Under the pieces are notes generated by a model. It made no database searches, was not told the DNA's origin, and saw only the letters and a list, made by a program, of their open reading frames with translations. DNA of 64,000 nt from Yokenella regensburgei ATCC 49455 (GTDB taxonomy: Bacteria; Pseudomonadota; Gammaproteobacteria; Enterobacterales; Enterobacteriaceae): the NCBI RefSeq assembly GCF_000735455.1, contig NZ_JMPS01000087.1:203463-267462 (forward strand), in the 5' to 3' direction. The position numbers were made by a program, and so were the translations under genes. Of the stretch, positions 29,571-38,844 are shown in pieces; position 1 is the stretch's first letter, and each line of letters starts with the position of its first letter.

Positions 29571-29663
29571 TTAGAAAGTCTGCATCCAGTTAACGCTGAA
29601 GCCAGCAATAATCGACAGCGCCAGCAGCAGGACAAAAAGCTCACGGATTTGGGTTAATTTCAT
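29571..29663 (-). CDS. Small membrane peptide next to basS, PmrR-like by position and control
   Basis: A 30-codon frame convergent with basS, its stop codon starting on the base after the basS stop. The peptide begins MKLTQIRELF, has one hydrophobic stretch (about residues 9-22, VLLLALSIIAGF) and ends NWMQTF. A good ribosome site GGAGAG lies 5 bases before the ATG and a PmrA box 44 bp upstream. In Salmonella and E. coli a PmrA-activated peptide of about 30 residues, PmrR, is encoded beside basS and inhibits LpxT; as remembered, its sequence is not clearly the same, so this is a functional analogue by position, size and regulation, not a proven homologue. Confidence 0.6.
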   Translation of the reverse strand: MKLTQIRELFVLLLALSIIAGFSVNWMQTF

Positions 29664-29666
29664 GGC

Positions 29667-29694
29667 AACTCTCCACATCGTTATGCGGAGAGTT
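29667..29694 (-). promoter_or_regulatory. Inverted repeat covering the ribosome site of the small peptide gene
   Basis: AACTCTCC and GGAGAGTT form perfect 8-bp arms with a 12-base spacer; read on the peptide-gene strand, the arm nearest the ATG contains the Shine-Dalgarno. If transcription starts upstream of 29694, the site would be sequestered. Confidence 0.5.
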
Positions 29695-29706
29695 TCCGTG
29701 AAAAAG

Positions 29707-29723
29707 ATTAAGCAAACATTAAT
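29707..29723 (-). promoter_or_regulatory. PmrA (BasR) box of the small peptide gene
   Basis: On the minus strand ATTAAT, GTTTG, CTTAAT: two hexamers with the correct 5-bp spacing, one mismatch to CTTAAT-N5-CTTAAT. It points at the 30-codon gene and lies between it and the 3' end of uvrB. Confidence 0.65.
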
Positions 29724-29752
29724 TTTTGTGTCTGTCTGAATCAGCCAGACAA

Positions 29753-31765
29753 TTACGATGCGGCGATAAACAGATCGCGAAGCTGATGGAGCTGGTCGCG
29801 GATCTGCGCCGCCTCTTCAAATTCGAGATTCTGTGCATGCTGCATCATTTGCCCTTCCAGCTCGTGGATTTTCTGCTGCAGCGCTTTCGGCGTTAACACG
29901 ACGGTATCGTCTTCTACAATCCGCGCTTTACCACGCCCTTTCGCTTTGGTTTTCGCCAGACCCGCACCCAGTGCCAGAATATCGACCACTTTCTTGGTGA
30001 GGCCCTGCGGCACAATGCCGTTCTCTTCGTTATAGCGCTGCTGTTTCTCACGACGACGTTCGGTTTCGCCAATCGCCTTAGCCATTGACGGAGTGATTTT
30101 ATCGCCGTACAGAATGGCTTTACCGTTGATGTTACGCGCCGCACGACCAATGGTCTGGATCAAGGAACGTTCAGAACGCAGGAAACCCTCTTTATCGGCA
30201 TCAAGGATCGCCACCAGCGAGACCTCTGGCATATCCAGACCCTCTCGCAGCAGGTTGATCCCAACCAGGACGTCAAACTCGCCCAGACGCAGGTCACGGA
30301 TGATTTCCATACGCTCGACGGTGTCGATATCCGAGTGCAGATAGCGCACCCGCTCGCCGTGCTCTTCAAGATACTCGGTTAAGTCTTCCGCCATCCGTTT
30401 GGTCAGCGTCGTCACCAGTACGCGTTCGTTGATAAGCGCACGTTGACGAATTTCTGACAGCAGATCGTCAACCTGGGTCGCCACCGGGCGCACTTCGATA
30501 ACCGGATCTAAAAGCCCGGTTGGACGCACGACCTGGTCAACCACGTCACCCGCAGATTTATCCAGCTCATAGTTACCCGGCGTTGCCGAAACATAAATCG
30601 ACTGCGGCGCCAGCGCTTCGAACTCTTCAAACTTCAGCGGACGGTTATCGAGCGCAGAAGGCAGGCGGAAGCCGTACTCCACCAGCGTCTCTTTACGCGC
30701 CCGGTCGCCACGGTACATACCGCCAATCTGCGGGATAGTCACGTGGGATTCGTCGATGACCAGCAGACCATCGGCCGGAAGGTAATCAAACAGCGTCGGC
30801 GGCGGCTCGCCGGGACCACGGCCGGAGAGAAAGCGCGAATAGTTTTCGATGCCGGAGCAGTATCCGAGCTCGTTCATCATCTCGAGATCGAACTGAGTAC
30901 GCTGGCTCAAGCGCTGCTCTTCCAGCAGCTTGTTGTTGGCAAGCAACACCTTGCGGCGGTCTGCCAGCTCAACTTTGATCTCTTCCATCGCCTGAATAAT
31001 ACGCTCGCGTGGCGTCACGTAGTGCGTTTTCGGGTAGATGGTGAAGCGCTGAACGCCGGACTCCAGATGGCCGGTGAGCGGGTCAAACAACGACAGCCGC
31101 TCGACTTCGTCGTCAAAAAGCTCAATGCGTAGCGCCAGATCGTCGGACTCTGCCGGGAAGACGTCGATCACTTCGCCGCGGACACGGAAGGTCCCGCGCT
31201 GAAATGCCTGATCGTTACGGGTGTACTGCAGCTCAGTGAGACGTCGCAGGATACTGCGCTGATCGACAATCATCCCGACCGTCAGGTGCAGCATCATTTT
31301 CAGATACAGATCCGGATCGCCAAGGCCGTAGATGGCTGAAACCGACGCCACCACGATCACATCACGGCGCTCTAACAGTGCCTTGGTCGCAGAGAGTCGC
31401 ATCTGTTCGATATGCTCGTTCACCGAGGCGTCTTTCTCGATGAAGGTATCCGAGCTCGGTACGTAGGCTTCCGGCTGGTAGTAATCGTAGTACGAGACGA
31501 AATACTCCACCGCGTTTTCCGGGAAGAACTCCTTCATCTCGCCGTAGAGCTGGGCCGCCAGCGTTTTGTTCGGCGCCAGTACCATAGTAGGACGCTGCAG
31601 ATCGGCAATGACGTTAGCGATGGTAAAGGTTTTACCTGAGCCCGTTACGCCGAGCAGCGTCTGGTGCGCCAGGCCGTCCTCCAGACCCTCTTTCAGTTTG
31701 GCGATGGCCGCAGGCTGATCGCCTGAAGGGCGAAACGCGGAATGAAGTTTGAACGGTTTAGACAT
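29753..31765 (-). CDS. uvrB: Excinuclease ABC subunit B (UvrB)
   Basis: Damage-verification helicase of nucleotide excision repair, 670 residues. Walker [11 protein letters not shown] is near residue 40, the beta-hairpin [12 protein letters not shown] that clamps DNA near 92-103, DESH near 338, and the QTIGRAARN motif VI near 540. The C-terminal UVR domain ([20 protein letters not shown]) binds UvrC. ATG 31765 is used rather than the TTG two codons upstream because it gives MSKPFKL. A LexA box lies about 75-95 bp upstream. Confidence 0.97.
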   Translation of the reverse strand: MSKPFKLHSAFRPSGDQPAAIAKLKEGLEDGLAHQTLLGVTGSGKTFTIANVIADLQRPTMVLAPNKTLAAQLYGEMKEFFPENAVEYFVSYYDYYQPEAYVPSSDTFIEKDASVNEHIEQMRLSATKALLERRDVIVVASVSAIYGLGDPDLYLKMMLHLTVGMIVDQRSILRRLTELQYTRNDQAFQRGTFRVRGEVIDVFPAESDDLALRIELFDDEVERLSLFDPLTGHLESGVQRFTIYPKTHYVTPRERIIQAMEEIKVELADRRKVLLANNKLLEEQRLSQRTQFDLEMMNELGYCSGIENYSRFLSGRGPGEPPPTLFDYLPADGLLVIDESHVTIPQIGGMYRGDRARKETLVEYGFRLPSALDNRPLKFEEFEALAPQSIYVSATPGNYELDKSAGDVVDQVVRPTGLLDPVIEVRPVATQVDDLLSEIRQRALINERVLVTTLTKRMAEDLTEYLEEHGERVRYLHSDIDTVERMEIIRDLRLGEFDVLVGINLLREGLDMPEVSLVAILDADKEGFLRSERSLIQTIGRAARNINGKAILYGDKITPSMAKAIGETERRREKQQRYNEENGIVPQGLTKKVVDILALGAGLAKTKAKGRGKARIVEDDTVVLTPKALQQKIHELEGQMMQHAQNLEFEEAAQIRDQLHQLRDLFIAAS

Positions 31766-31840
31766 GGACAACGACCTGTGAAGGAGTGAACTGGCAGGTG
31801 ACTAATTTTACTCGTCGCAGATAAATTTGCCAACCATTTA

Positions 31841-31860
31841 TACTGGATATAAAAACAGTA
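31841..31860 (-). promoter_or_regulatory. LexA (SOS) box of uvrB
   Basis: TACTGGATATAAAAACAGTA on the plus strand contains CTG-N10-CAG with the outer TA/TA pairs. It lies 76 bp upstream of the uvrB start codon. Confidence 0.9.
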
Positions 31861-32215
31861 ACATATTATCGTATTTGTGTTACCCGCCCATCGTCAGCCT
31901 GACAAACGGGCAATTTCTCGTGACGGCGGGATAAAAAACCAGACAGCATCGGTTATCCCCAGAATTTTTTCTGGTTTAACATTTGTCAAGGTATGTAATG
32001 AAACTTTTGTGGCAGCCGGTGACACTTTTCTTACAGGCATTGCTTTTATCTAACTCATTAATTAAAAAAGAAAATATCCAAAAGCCGCCTTTCGCATCAA
32101 TTCAGTCGCAAGCCGCATGCTCTCTCGTTTACCAGAGGTTTTCTAACCCTAATACACAAGGTTATCCACAGGAATAGTGGATAACTGTCTCCAGCCCATA
32201 TCCCCCGCCTGACGG
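31861..32215. promoter_or_regulatory. uvrB-bioD gap with DnaA-type boxes
   Basis: Gene-poor, AT-rich interval. It holds a perfect DnaA box TTATCCACA (32162-32170) facing a near-perfect copy so that GTTATCCAC (32161-32169) and GTGGATAAC (32177-32185) form 9-bp inverted arms, plus TTATCCCCA at 31953-31961. A DnaA site upstream of uvrB has been described in E. coli. A 59-codon frame (31998-32177) is possible but unsupported. Confidence 0.55.
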
Positions 32216-32246
32216 CAAAAATGGTCCGGCAGCGAAACGCCGGACA
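32216..32246 (-). terminator. Probable terminator of bioBFCD
   Basis: Arms GTCCGGC (32224-32230) and GCCGGAC (32239-32245), followed on the minus strand by CATTTTTG. It lies about 80 bp after the bioD stop. Confidence 0.65.
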
Positions 32247-32325
32247 TAAAAAAATATTATTGATAATTTTTGAGTTTTTTTCGCTTTAGACGTTGGCGAA
32301 TATATGCGCGATCTGCTTCACATTT

Positions 32326-33018
32326 CTACAATTTTGTAGCGGTCAGGTGCTGAAGGTCGAGATATCCACCGAGGTCAGTTTGCGCAACATCTCCTTCAAT
32401 CCACGGGATTTCTCCCAGAAGCGGCGCAGGCAACATACGCGTTAGCGTAGCCATATATTCTGCGTGTCGGCGTCCGGGTGGAACCACGTCGTTGGCAATC
32501 CAGCCTGCAAGATGTAAACCGGCCTGCAGTACTGCCTGGGCCGTCAGCACTGCATGGTTAATACAGCCAAGCTTAACGCCAACCACCAGAATCACCGGCA
32601 AGTGTTCTTGCTGCACCCAGTCGGCAAATGTCAGCACCGGTGACAACGGTGTGTACCAGCCCCCCGCACCTTCAACCAGCACCCACTCCGCGTCACTCTC
32701 AAGCGCTCGTAACCCGGCGGAAAGCACCGTGGCTTCAATGGGACGCCCTTCATCGGCGCTGATAATATGCGGCGAAGTCGGTTCGCCGAAGGTATAGGGG
32801 TTCACCTGTTCATAACACAGCGCTAGCGCGCTATTTCGCTGCAAGGCCAGCGCATCGCTATTACGTAACCCTTCGGCGGTCTGTTCACTACCGGAGGCGA
32901 CCGGCTTATACCCTGCCGTCCGCCGCCCCAGACGATTCGCGGCCTGCAGCAGCGCACAGCTGGCGACCGTTTTCCCGACTTCCGTATCGGTACCGGTGAC
33001 AAAATAACGTTCAGTCAC
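32326..33018 (-). CDS. bioD: Dethiobiotin synthetase BioD
   Basis: Makes dethiobiotin from DAPA, CO2 and ATP. It has 230 residues. The P-loop [13 protein letters not shown] is near residue 9-21, with YKPVASGSE and [12 protein letters not shown] further on. GTG 33018 is chosen because GGGGAG lies 9 bases upstream and the protein then starts like E. coli BioD (xxRYFVTG); a TTG two codons further up has no spacing for that site. It overlaps bioC by 8 bases. The C-terminal 20 residues differ from E. coli. Confidence 0.93.
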   Translation of the reverse strand: MTERYFVTGTDTEVGKTVASCALLQAANRLGRRTAGYKPVASGSEQTAEGLRNSDALALQRNSALALCYEQVNPYTFGEPTSPHIISADEGRPIEATVLSAGLRALESDAEWVLVEGAGGWYTPLSPVLTFADWVQQEHLPVILVVGVKLGCINHAVLTAQAVLQAGLHLAGWIANDVVPPGRRHAEYMATLTRMLPAPLLGEIPWIEGDVAQTDLGGYLDLQHLTATKL

Positions 33019-33766
33019 GTTCAATCACTCCCCAGAAAAGATGGTAAGTCAGCGGGCAACCCCCGCCGTGCTGCGGCCATGCAAGCTGCAGTGCCTGTAG
33101 TTTTTGTCGCGTCAGAAGCCTGCTGGCACGCCCTTCATGCAGATGGGTGGCACCAATGCCTTTAAGCGAACGCATCGCGCTCATCGCGTCAGGGAAGCTC
33201 AGGGTGATGGATTCCAGCCTGGAACGCCCCCGCCATTCTGAGAGCGCCTCCTGGAGCCTCTCCTGCGCTAAAAAGCGGTTGGCATGAGGGTGTTCATCCA
33301 CCGCCTGCCAGGCCTGATTCAGCTCCGGCAGAGAGCCGGCGGCAAGCGTGGTGAAGGCCAGTACTCCGCCAGGTTTTACCACTCGATACAGCTCCGCCAG
33401 CGCCGCGCCAAAATCATCGCACCACTGCACGGCAAGATTGCTCCAGACGAGGTCGAACTGCGCGTCCGGCAGCGGCAGTGATTCGATATCGCCGGTGATG
33501 TAGTGGTGCGCGGCCTGCTGCGCACGCGCCTGTTCAAGCATTTGTGAAGAGAGATCCAGCGCCGTTACCTGGCTCCCGCTCTCCCGCCACACCCGACTCA
33601 CCGCGCCCGGACCGCAGCCCGCGTCCAGTACGTGCGCGAAATGGCGTTCTGGCAGCTGCGCCCGCAGCAGACTGGCGCTTTGTCGCTGCAGTTCATCATG
33701 CTGTAAATAGTGCGCCGCAGCGCGACCAAAGGCGGCGGCTACCGCCTGTTTATTGACCGGCGTCAT
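33011..33766 (-). CDS. bioC: Malonyl-ACP O-methyltransferase BioC
   Basis: SAM-dependent methylase that disguises malonyl-ACP so the fatty-acid enzymes build pimeloyl-ACP methyl ester. It has 251 residues as in E. coli. Motif I is [14 protein letters not shown] near residue 47, followed by [10 protein letters not shown] and [10 protein letters not shown]. The start at 33766 ([20 protein letters not shown]) aligns with the family; it lies within the last codons of bioF, an overlap of 17 bases. Confidence 0.95.
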   Translation of the reverse strand: MTPVNKQAVAAAFGRAAAHYLQHDELQRQSASLLRAQLPERHFAHVLDAGCGPGAVSRVWRESGSQVTALDLSSQMLEQARAQQAAHHYITGDIESLPLPDAQFDLVWSNLAVQWCDDFGAALAELYRVVKPGGVLAFTTLAAGSLPELNQAWQAVDEHPHANRFLAQERLQEALSEWRGRSRLESITLSFPDAMSAMRSLKGIGATHLHEGRASRLLTRQKLQALQLAWPQHGGGCPLTYHLFWGVIERD

Positions 33767-34907
33767 GCAGCACCTCCAGTAAGCGGGCAATATCCTCAGG
33801 CTGATGGGCGGCGGTCAGCGTCAGACGCAGCCGCGCAGTACCCACCGGCACCGTCGGTGGACGAATCGCAGTGACCCAGCATCCCTTAGCGCGTAACCGC
33901 CCGGCAAGTTCCAGCGCCCGGGCATTTTCGCCGACGATCAGCGGCTGAATAGCGCTCCGGGAATCGGTGAGCGTCATGCCAGCCCCCTGCGCGCCCTCAC
34001 GGAATGCGGCAATGTGCCCGGCAAGAGTGGCGCGACGCGCTTCCCCTTCTTCGCTACGAATAACCGCAAGCGCCGCCTGTAGCGCGACCGCCTGAGCAGC
34101 GGGCATAGCGGTGCTGTAGATGAGATGACGGGCAAACTGCAGCAGATAATCCGCCACGGACTCGCTACACAACACGGCGGCACCGCTGAGGCCAAAGGCT
34201 TTACCGAAGGTCACGACCAGCAATTCCGGGTGAACCCCCTGGGCATGACAGGAGCCGCGCCCCTGCTCGCCGGTGACGCCAATCCCATGTGCGTCATCCA
34301 CCATCAGCCAGGCATCTGCCGCCCGGGCCGCCTGATGGATAGCCGCCAGCGGTGCCGAATCACCATCCATGCTGAAGATACCCTCGGTGATGGCAAGCTT
34401 CAGGCCGTCGGCATCGGCTTCCAGCAGGCGTTGCAGATGACCGGCATCGTTATGACTAAACCGGCGCAGCGTCGCCGGACTGAGGCTTGCGGCCTCCAGC
34501 AGCGAGGCGTGGCTAAGGCGGTCAGCCACCAGTTTGTCACCCTTTGCCGCAAGTGCGGCAATCAGCGCCTGGTTGGCGGCAAAACCGGAAATAAACAGCA
34601 GCGCACGCGGGTAGCCCAGCCAGTCGGCTAGGGCTTCTTCCAGCTGCTGATGCGCCACGGTATAGCCGCTGACGTGGCCAGAACCACCGCTACCCACCCC
34701 ATAACGTGAAGCTCCGGTTTGCCAGGCACGAATACTCTCCGGGTGCTGACTCAGCCCCAGATAGTCGTTGCTGGAGAAATTGATCCAACGCTCGCCATCA
34801 CGGCTTAACCACCGCCCGGCGCCCTGCTCCACGGCCTGACGACGGCGTAACGCATCGGCAGCCTGCCGTTCGTTCAGCGCCGCTGCAATCCGCTGTTGCC
34901 AGCTCAT
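33750..34907 (-). CDS. bioF: 8-amino-7-oxononanoate synthase BioF
   Basis: PLP enzyme that condenses pimeloyl-ACP with alanine. It has 385 residues (384 in E. coli). The PLP lysine lies in [15 protein letters not shown] near residue 236; [17 protein letters not shown] and the N-terminal [13 protein letters not shown] are also typical. The start overlaps the bioB stop by 4 bases. It is the second gene of bioBFCD. Confidence 0.96.
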   Translation of the reverse strand: MSWQQRIAAALNERQAADALRRRQAVEQGAGRWLSRDGERWINFSSNDYLGLSQHPESIRAWQTGASRYGVGSGGSGHVSGYTVAHQQLEEALADWLGYPRALLFISGFAANQALIAALAAKGDKLVADRLSHASLLEAASLSPATLRRFSHNDAGHLQRLLEADADGLKLAITEGIFSMDGDSAPLAAIHQAARAADAWLMVDDAHGIGVTGEQGRGSCHAQGVHPELLVVTFGKAFGLSGAAVLCSESVADYLLQFARHLIYSTAMPAAQAVALQAALAVIRSEEGEARRATLAGHIAAFREGAQGAGMTLTDSRSAIQPLIVGENARALELAGRLRAKGCWVTAIRPPTVPVGTARLRLTLTAAHQPEDIARLLEVLHDAGQ

Positions 34908-35944
34908 ACTGTCGCCGCGTTGTAATACTGTTCGGTATCCGGTGAACGCAGCGCCTGCTCCAGCCGTTCCTGCTGTTCGTTATCGCCGGCGGTGACTTCC
35001 GTTTGCTGCGGATTCAGCCCCAGTTTGCGGAACAACAGCAGGTCTTTGTCCTCTTCCGGGTTTGGCGTCGTCAGCAGTTTGCAGCCGTAGAAAATGGAGT
35101 TGGCGCCCGCCATAAAGCACATTGCCTGAGTCTGCTCGTTCATCTGCTCACGGCCAGCAGAGAGACGCACATGCGAGGTGGGCATCATGATGCGCGCAAC
35201 GGCGATAGTCCGAATAAATTCAAACGCATCCACGTCGTCGTTATCGGCAAGCGGTGTACCTTTGACCTTAACCAGCATGTTAATTGGCACGCTTTCCGGC
35301 GGGGTTGGCAAATTAGCCAACTGCAGCAGCAGACCCGCCCGGTCTTTCTCGGTTTCGCCGAGCCCAACGATGCCGCCAGAACATACTTTGATCCCGGCAT
35401 CGCGCACTTTACCCAGCGTGTCCAGACGTTCCTGATAGCTACGGGTGGTGATGATGTTGCCGTAGAATTCCGGGGAGGTATCGAGGTTGTGGTTGTAGTA
35501 ATCGAGCCCCGCGTGCGCCAGGCGCTGCGCCTGCTCATCGGAAAGCGTACCGAGGGTCATGCAGGCTTCAAGGCCCATAGCTTTCACGCCCTGCACCATT
35601 TGTTCGAGATACGGCATGTCGCGCTCGTGCGGGTTTTTCCACGCAGCCCCCATGCAGAAGCGGGTTGAGCCCGCGTTTTTCGCCTTACGGGCCGAGTCGA
35701 GCACCTGCTCCACTTCCATCAAACGCTCGGACTCGAGGCCTGTTTTGTAGCGCGCGCTCTGCGGGCAATATTTACAGTCTTCCGGGCAGGCACCGGTCTT
35801 AATTGACAGCAGCGTGCTGACCTGGACCTGGCGTGGATCGAAATGCTGGCGGTGCACCTGTTGCGCTTCAAACAGCAGTTCCAGCAGTGGTTTATTAAAT
35901 AACTCAGTAACTTGCGACATCGTCCAACGTGTGTGGTGAGCCAT
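34904..35944 (-). CDS. bioB: Biotin synthase BioB (radical SAM)
   Basis: Inserts sulfur into dethiobiotin. It has 346 residues as in E. coli. The radical-SAM cluster motif is [14 protein letters not shown] near residue 51-64; conserved N/D residues in [13 protein letters not shown] and the Arg of the 2Fe-2S site ([10 protein letters not shown]) are present. ATG 35944 gives MAHHTRWT like E. coli; an extension of four codons was discarded. First gene of the operon leaving the BirA operator leftwards. Confidence 0.97.
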   Translation of the reverse strand: MAHHTRWTMSQVTELFNKPLLELLFEAQQVHRQHFDPRQVQVSTLLSIKTGACPEDCKYCPQSARYKTGLESERLMEVEQVLDSARKAKNAGSTRFCMGAAWKNPHERDMPYLEQMVQGVKAMGLEACMTLGTLSDEQAQRLAHAGLDYYNHNLDTSPEFYGNIITTRSYQERLDTLGKVRDAGIKVCSGGIVGLGETEKDRAGLLLQLANLPTPPESVPINMLVKVKGTPLADNDDVDAFEFIRTIAVARIMMPTSHVRLSAGREQMNEQTQAMCFMAGANSIFYGCKLLTTPNPEEDKDLLLFRKLGLNPQQTEVTAGDNEQQERLEQALRSPDTEQYYNAATV

Positions 35945-35990
35945 TGGCATCTCCAAAAGGGGTTTTGTTAATTTTCGCTTCGGTGTAAAC

Positions 35991-36025
35991 TCGTAAACCT
36001 AAAACTTTTCAATTTGGTTTACAAG
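35991..36025. promoter_or_regulatory. BirA operator between bioB and bioA
   Basis: GTAAACC (35993-35999) and GGTTTAC (36016-36022) form the inverted halves of the bio operator in the 87-bp gap between the divergent genes, as in E. coli. Biotinoyl-5'-AMP-bound BirA should repress both promoters. Confidence 0.9.
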
Positions 36026-36031
36026 TCGATT

Positions 36032-37321
36032 ATGACAATGGACGATCTCGCTTTCGATCAGCGCCACATCTGGCACCCTTACACCTCAATGACCCAGCCG
36101 CTACCGGTTTATCCCGTGGTTTCGGCGCGCGGCTGCGAGCTTGAGCTTGCCAGCGGCGAAAATCTGGTCGACGGTATGTCCTCCTGGTGGGCGGCTATTC
36201 ACGGCTACAACCACCCACGTCTCAACGCGGCAATGAAAGCCCAGATTGACCAGATGTCGCACGTGATGTTTGGTGGCATTACCCATCCGGCCGCCGTTGC
36301 GCTGTGTCGTCGCCTTGTGGCGATGACGCCGAAAGCATTAGAGTGCGTCTTCCTTGCCGACTCCGGCTCCGTCGCCGTTGAAGTGGCGATGAAGATGGCG
36401 CTGCAGTACTGGCAGGCGAAAGGCGAGCCGCGCCAGCGTTTTCTCACTTTCCGCAACGGCTATCACGGCGATACCTTCGGGGCGATGTCGGTCTGCGATC
36501 CGGACAACTCGATGCACAGTCTGTGGAAGGGTTATCTGCCGGAAAACCTGTTCGCGCCGGCACCGCAAAGCCGTTTCGACGGCGAATGGGACGAGCTGGA
36601 TATGGTGGCATTTGCTCGCCTGCTGGCGGCACATCGACAGGAAATCGCGGCGGTCATTTTAGAGCCGGTGGTTCAGGGCGCTGGCGGGATGCGGATGTAC
36701 CACCCGCAGTGGCTCAAACGTATTCGTCAGATGTGCGACCGGGAAGGGATTTTGCTTATTGCCGACGAAATTGCCACCGGCTTTGGCCGCACCGGCAAAC
36801 TGTTTGCCTGCGAACATGCGGACATCACGCCGGATATTCTGTGCCTTGGTAAGGCGCTGACCGGCGGTACGATGACCCTTTCCGCCGCTATCACCACCCG
36901 TGAAGTGGCAGAGACCATCAGCAACGGCGAAGCAGGCTGCTTCATGCACGGCCCCACCTTTATGGGCAATCCGCTGGCCTGCGCCGTGGCCAATGAAAGC
37001 CTTGCCATTCTTGAGAGCGGTGAGTGGCAAACCCAGGTGGCGACAATTGAAGCGCAGCTCACGCAGGAGCTTGCTCCGCTTCGCGATAACGAACTTGTTG
37101 CGGATGTACGTATTCTTGGCGCCATTGGCGTGGTGGAAACCCGCGAGCCGGTCAATATGGCGCGCCTGCAGAAATTCTTCGTCGAACAAGGGGTGTGGAT
37201 CCGCCCGTTTGGCAAGCTGATTTACCTGATGCCACCGTATATCATTGCGCCGGAGCAGCTCTCGCAGCTGACTGCCGCTGTCGCAAAGGCGCTGGACGAC
37301 CGCGCGCTGTTCAGCCGCTAG
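36032..37321 (+). CDS. bioA: DAPA aminotransferase BioA
   Basis: Transfers the amino group of S-adenosylmethionine to 8-amino-7-oxononanoate. It has 429 residues, the E. coli length. The PLP lysine is in [15 protein letters not shown] near residue 274; [27 protein letters not shown] and [13 protein letters not shown] are family blocks. ATG 36032 (MTMDDLAF) is used; a TTG six codons up lies inside the BirA operator. It is alone in its operon and ends before a bidirectional hairpin. Confidence 0.97.
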   Translation: MTMDDLAFDQRHIWHPYTSMTQPLPVYPVVSARGCELELASGENLVDGMSSWWAAIHGYNHPRLNAAMKAQIDQMSHVMFGGITHPAAVALCRRLVAMTPKALECVFLADSGSVAVEVAMKMALQYWQAKGEPRQRFLTFRNGYHGDTFGAMSVCDPDNSMHSLWKGYLPENLFAPAPQSRFDGEWDELDMVAFARLLAAHRQEIAAVILEPVVQGAGGMRMYHPQWLKRIRQMCDREGILLIADEIATGFGRTGKLFACEHADITPDILCLGKALTGGTMTLSAAITTREVAETISNGEAGCFMHGPTFMGNPLACAVANESLAILESGEWQTQVATIEAQLTQELAPLRDNELVADVRILGAIGVVETREPVNMARLQKFFVEQGVWIRPFGKLIYLMPPYIIAPEQLSQLTAAVAKALDDRALFSR

Positions 37322-37330
37322 AAAGTGAAA

Positions 37331-37355
37331 GCCCGGCACAGGCCGGGCGTTTTAT
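37331..37355 (+). terminator. Intrinsic terminator of bioA
   Basis: Arms GCCCGGC (37331-37337) and GCCGGGC (37342-37348) with a 4-base loop, then GTTTTATTT. It also marks the end of the convergent hut-linked permease gene. Confidence 0.9.
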
Positions 37356-38741
37356 TTATGATTCAGTGACGGCCTCAGTGGCGCGTTTCTTTGCCCGGGT
37401 GAACCATACCACCGTCAGCAATGCCAGCCACACCAGCCCGGCGATGAGCGCCATGCGGGTCTCTTCAAACCAGCCAAGCACCACAATTACCAGCCCCATA
37501 AACAGCAGCGTCAGAACAGGTGCCACCGGCCAGAACGGCACCGGGAAGGCAATCTCCGCCTTTTCAGCAGCGGTCATGCTGCGGCGCATGGCAAAGTGGG
37601 AGAGCAGGATCATCAGCCATACCCAGATAGTTGCGAAAGCGGCAAGCGAGGCGATAAGCACGAAAATCTGCTCCGGAATCAGCCAGTTCAGCACCACCGC
37701 CGCCAGCAGCGAGCCACCCATCACCACCACCGTCATCCACGGCACGCCGTTGCTGGCAATGCGCAGGAAGCTTTTCGGCGCCATCCCCTCTTTCGCCATG
37801 CCGTACATCATGCGGCCCGCGCCAAAAATGTCGCTGTTAATGGCTGAAATGGTGGCGCTGATAACGATGATGTTAAGAATGTTTGCCGCAGCAGGGATCC
37901 CCAGGCCGCTAAAAATCAGCACAAACGGGCTACCCTGCTGGCCGATACTGTTCCACGGGAAAATCGCCATCAGCACCATCAGCGTACAGACGTAAAACAG
38001 CACGATGCGCAGTGGGATAGTGTTGATGGCCTGCGGGATAACCTTCTTCGGATCCTGCGCTTCTGCCGCAGTAATACCGATAATTTCGATGCCGCCAAAG
38101 GCGAACATCACGATCCCGAGCGAGGCTATCACCCCTTCCCAGCCGTTAGGCGCAAAACCACCGTGCGACCACAGGTTCGAAAGCCCGGTGGCCGGGAAAG
38201 CATGCCCGAAGCCGAAGAACATGATCCCGGCACCGGCGGCAATCATGGCAATAATCGCCGCCACTTTTACCAGTGACAGCCAGAACTCCATTTCACCGAA
38301 AATACGCACGTGGCAAAGGTTCATCGCACCGATAAAGCAGATGATACTCATCACCCAGATCCAGCGCGGAACGTCGGGGTACCAGAGCCCCATATAAATG
38401 CCAAACGCGGTGACGTCGGCAAGACAGACGATGACCATCTCAAAGGTATAGGTCCAGCCGGTGATGAACCCGGCCAGCGGCCCGAGATAGTGACGAGCAT
38501 AGCTGCCAAATGAGCCGGAGATAGGGTTGCGTACCGCCATCTCACCGAGCGCACGCATAACGATAAAGACCGCAGCCCCACCGATGAGATATGCCAGCAG
38601 TACCGCAGGCCCGGCAGTCTGGATAGCAGCGGCAGAACCATAGAATAACCCGGTACCGATAGCGGAGCCGAGTGCGATGAAGCGAATATGACGGGCGTTA
38701 AGCCCGCGCAGCAGATGGGGCTTGTTGTTGTGTTGTTGCAT
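37356..38741 (-). CDS. Hut-linked amino-acid permease (APC family, ProY/HutT-like)
   Basis: A 461-residue AAT/APC-type permease with 12 membrane segments. Typical blocks are [21 protein letters not shown] at the N-terminus, [42 protein letters not shown] and [18 protein letters not shown]. It resembles E. coli ProY and Pseudomonas HutT. Its place 103 bp downstream of hutH on the same strand makes histidine (or urocanate) the likely substrate; that is inference from context. A strong hairpin without T tract separates it from hutH. Confidence 0.85.
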   Translation of the reverse strand: MQQHNNKPHLLRGLNARHIRFIALGSAIGTGLFYGSAAAIQTAGPAVLLAYLIGGAAVFIVMRALGEMAVRNPISGSFGSYARHYLGPLAGFITGWTYTFEMVIVCLADVTAFGIYMGLWYPDVPRWIWVMSIICFIGAMNLCHVRIFGEMEFWLSLVKVAAIIAMIAAGAGIMFFGFGHAFPATGLSNLWSHGGFAPNGWEGVIASLGIVMFAFGGIEIIGITAAEAQDPKKVIPQAINTIPLRIVLFYVCTLMVLMAIFPWNSIGQQGSPFVLIFSGLGIPAAANILNIIVISATISAINSDIFGAGRMMYGMAKEGMAPKSFLRIASNGVPWMTVVVMGGSLLAAVVLNWLIPEQIFVLIASLAAFATIWVWLMILLSHFAMRRSMTAAEKAEIAFPVPFWPVAPVLTLLFMGLVIVVLGWFEETRMALIAGLVWLALLTVVWFTRAKKRATEAVTES

Positions 38742-38792
38742 TTGCGAGTGTCCTGATAATTGTTTTATGACGGCATAAATGCGTGTAGAGCG

Positions 38793-38817
38793 GCCTGGGG
38801 GCGGAACTCCCCCAGGC
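38793..38817 (-). repeat. Strong hairpin between hutH and the permease gene
   Basis: Perfect 9-bp arms GCCTGGGGG (38793-38801) and CCCCCAGGC (38809-38817) with a 7-base loop and no T tract on either strand. It may protect the hutUH 3' end or reduce read-through into the permease gene. Confidence 0.6.
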
Positions 38818-38844
38818 TACAGGTACAGAAACAACGTTGGTAAG

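Noticed and set aside
29725..29749. Hairpin TGTCTG/CAGACA between uvrB and the small peptide gene as terminator
   Set aside because: Six-bp stem only, and no T tract follows on either transcribed strand; it may help end uvrB transcription but cannot be called an intrinsic terminator.
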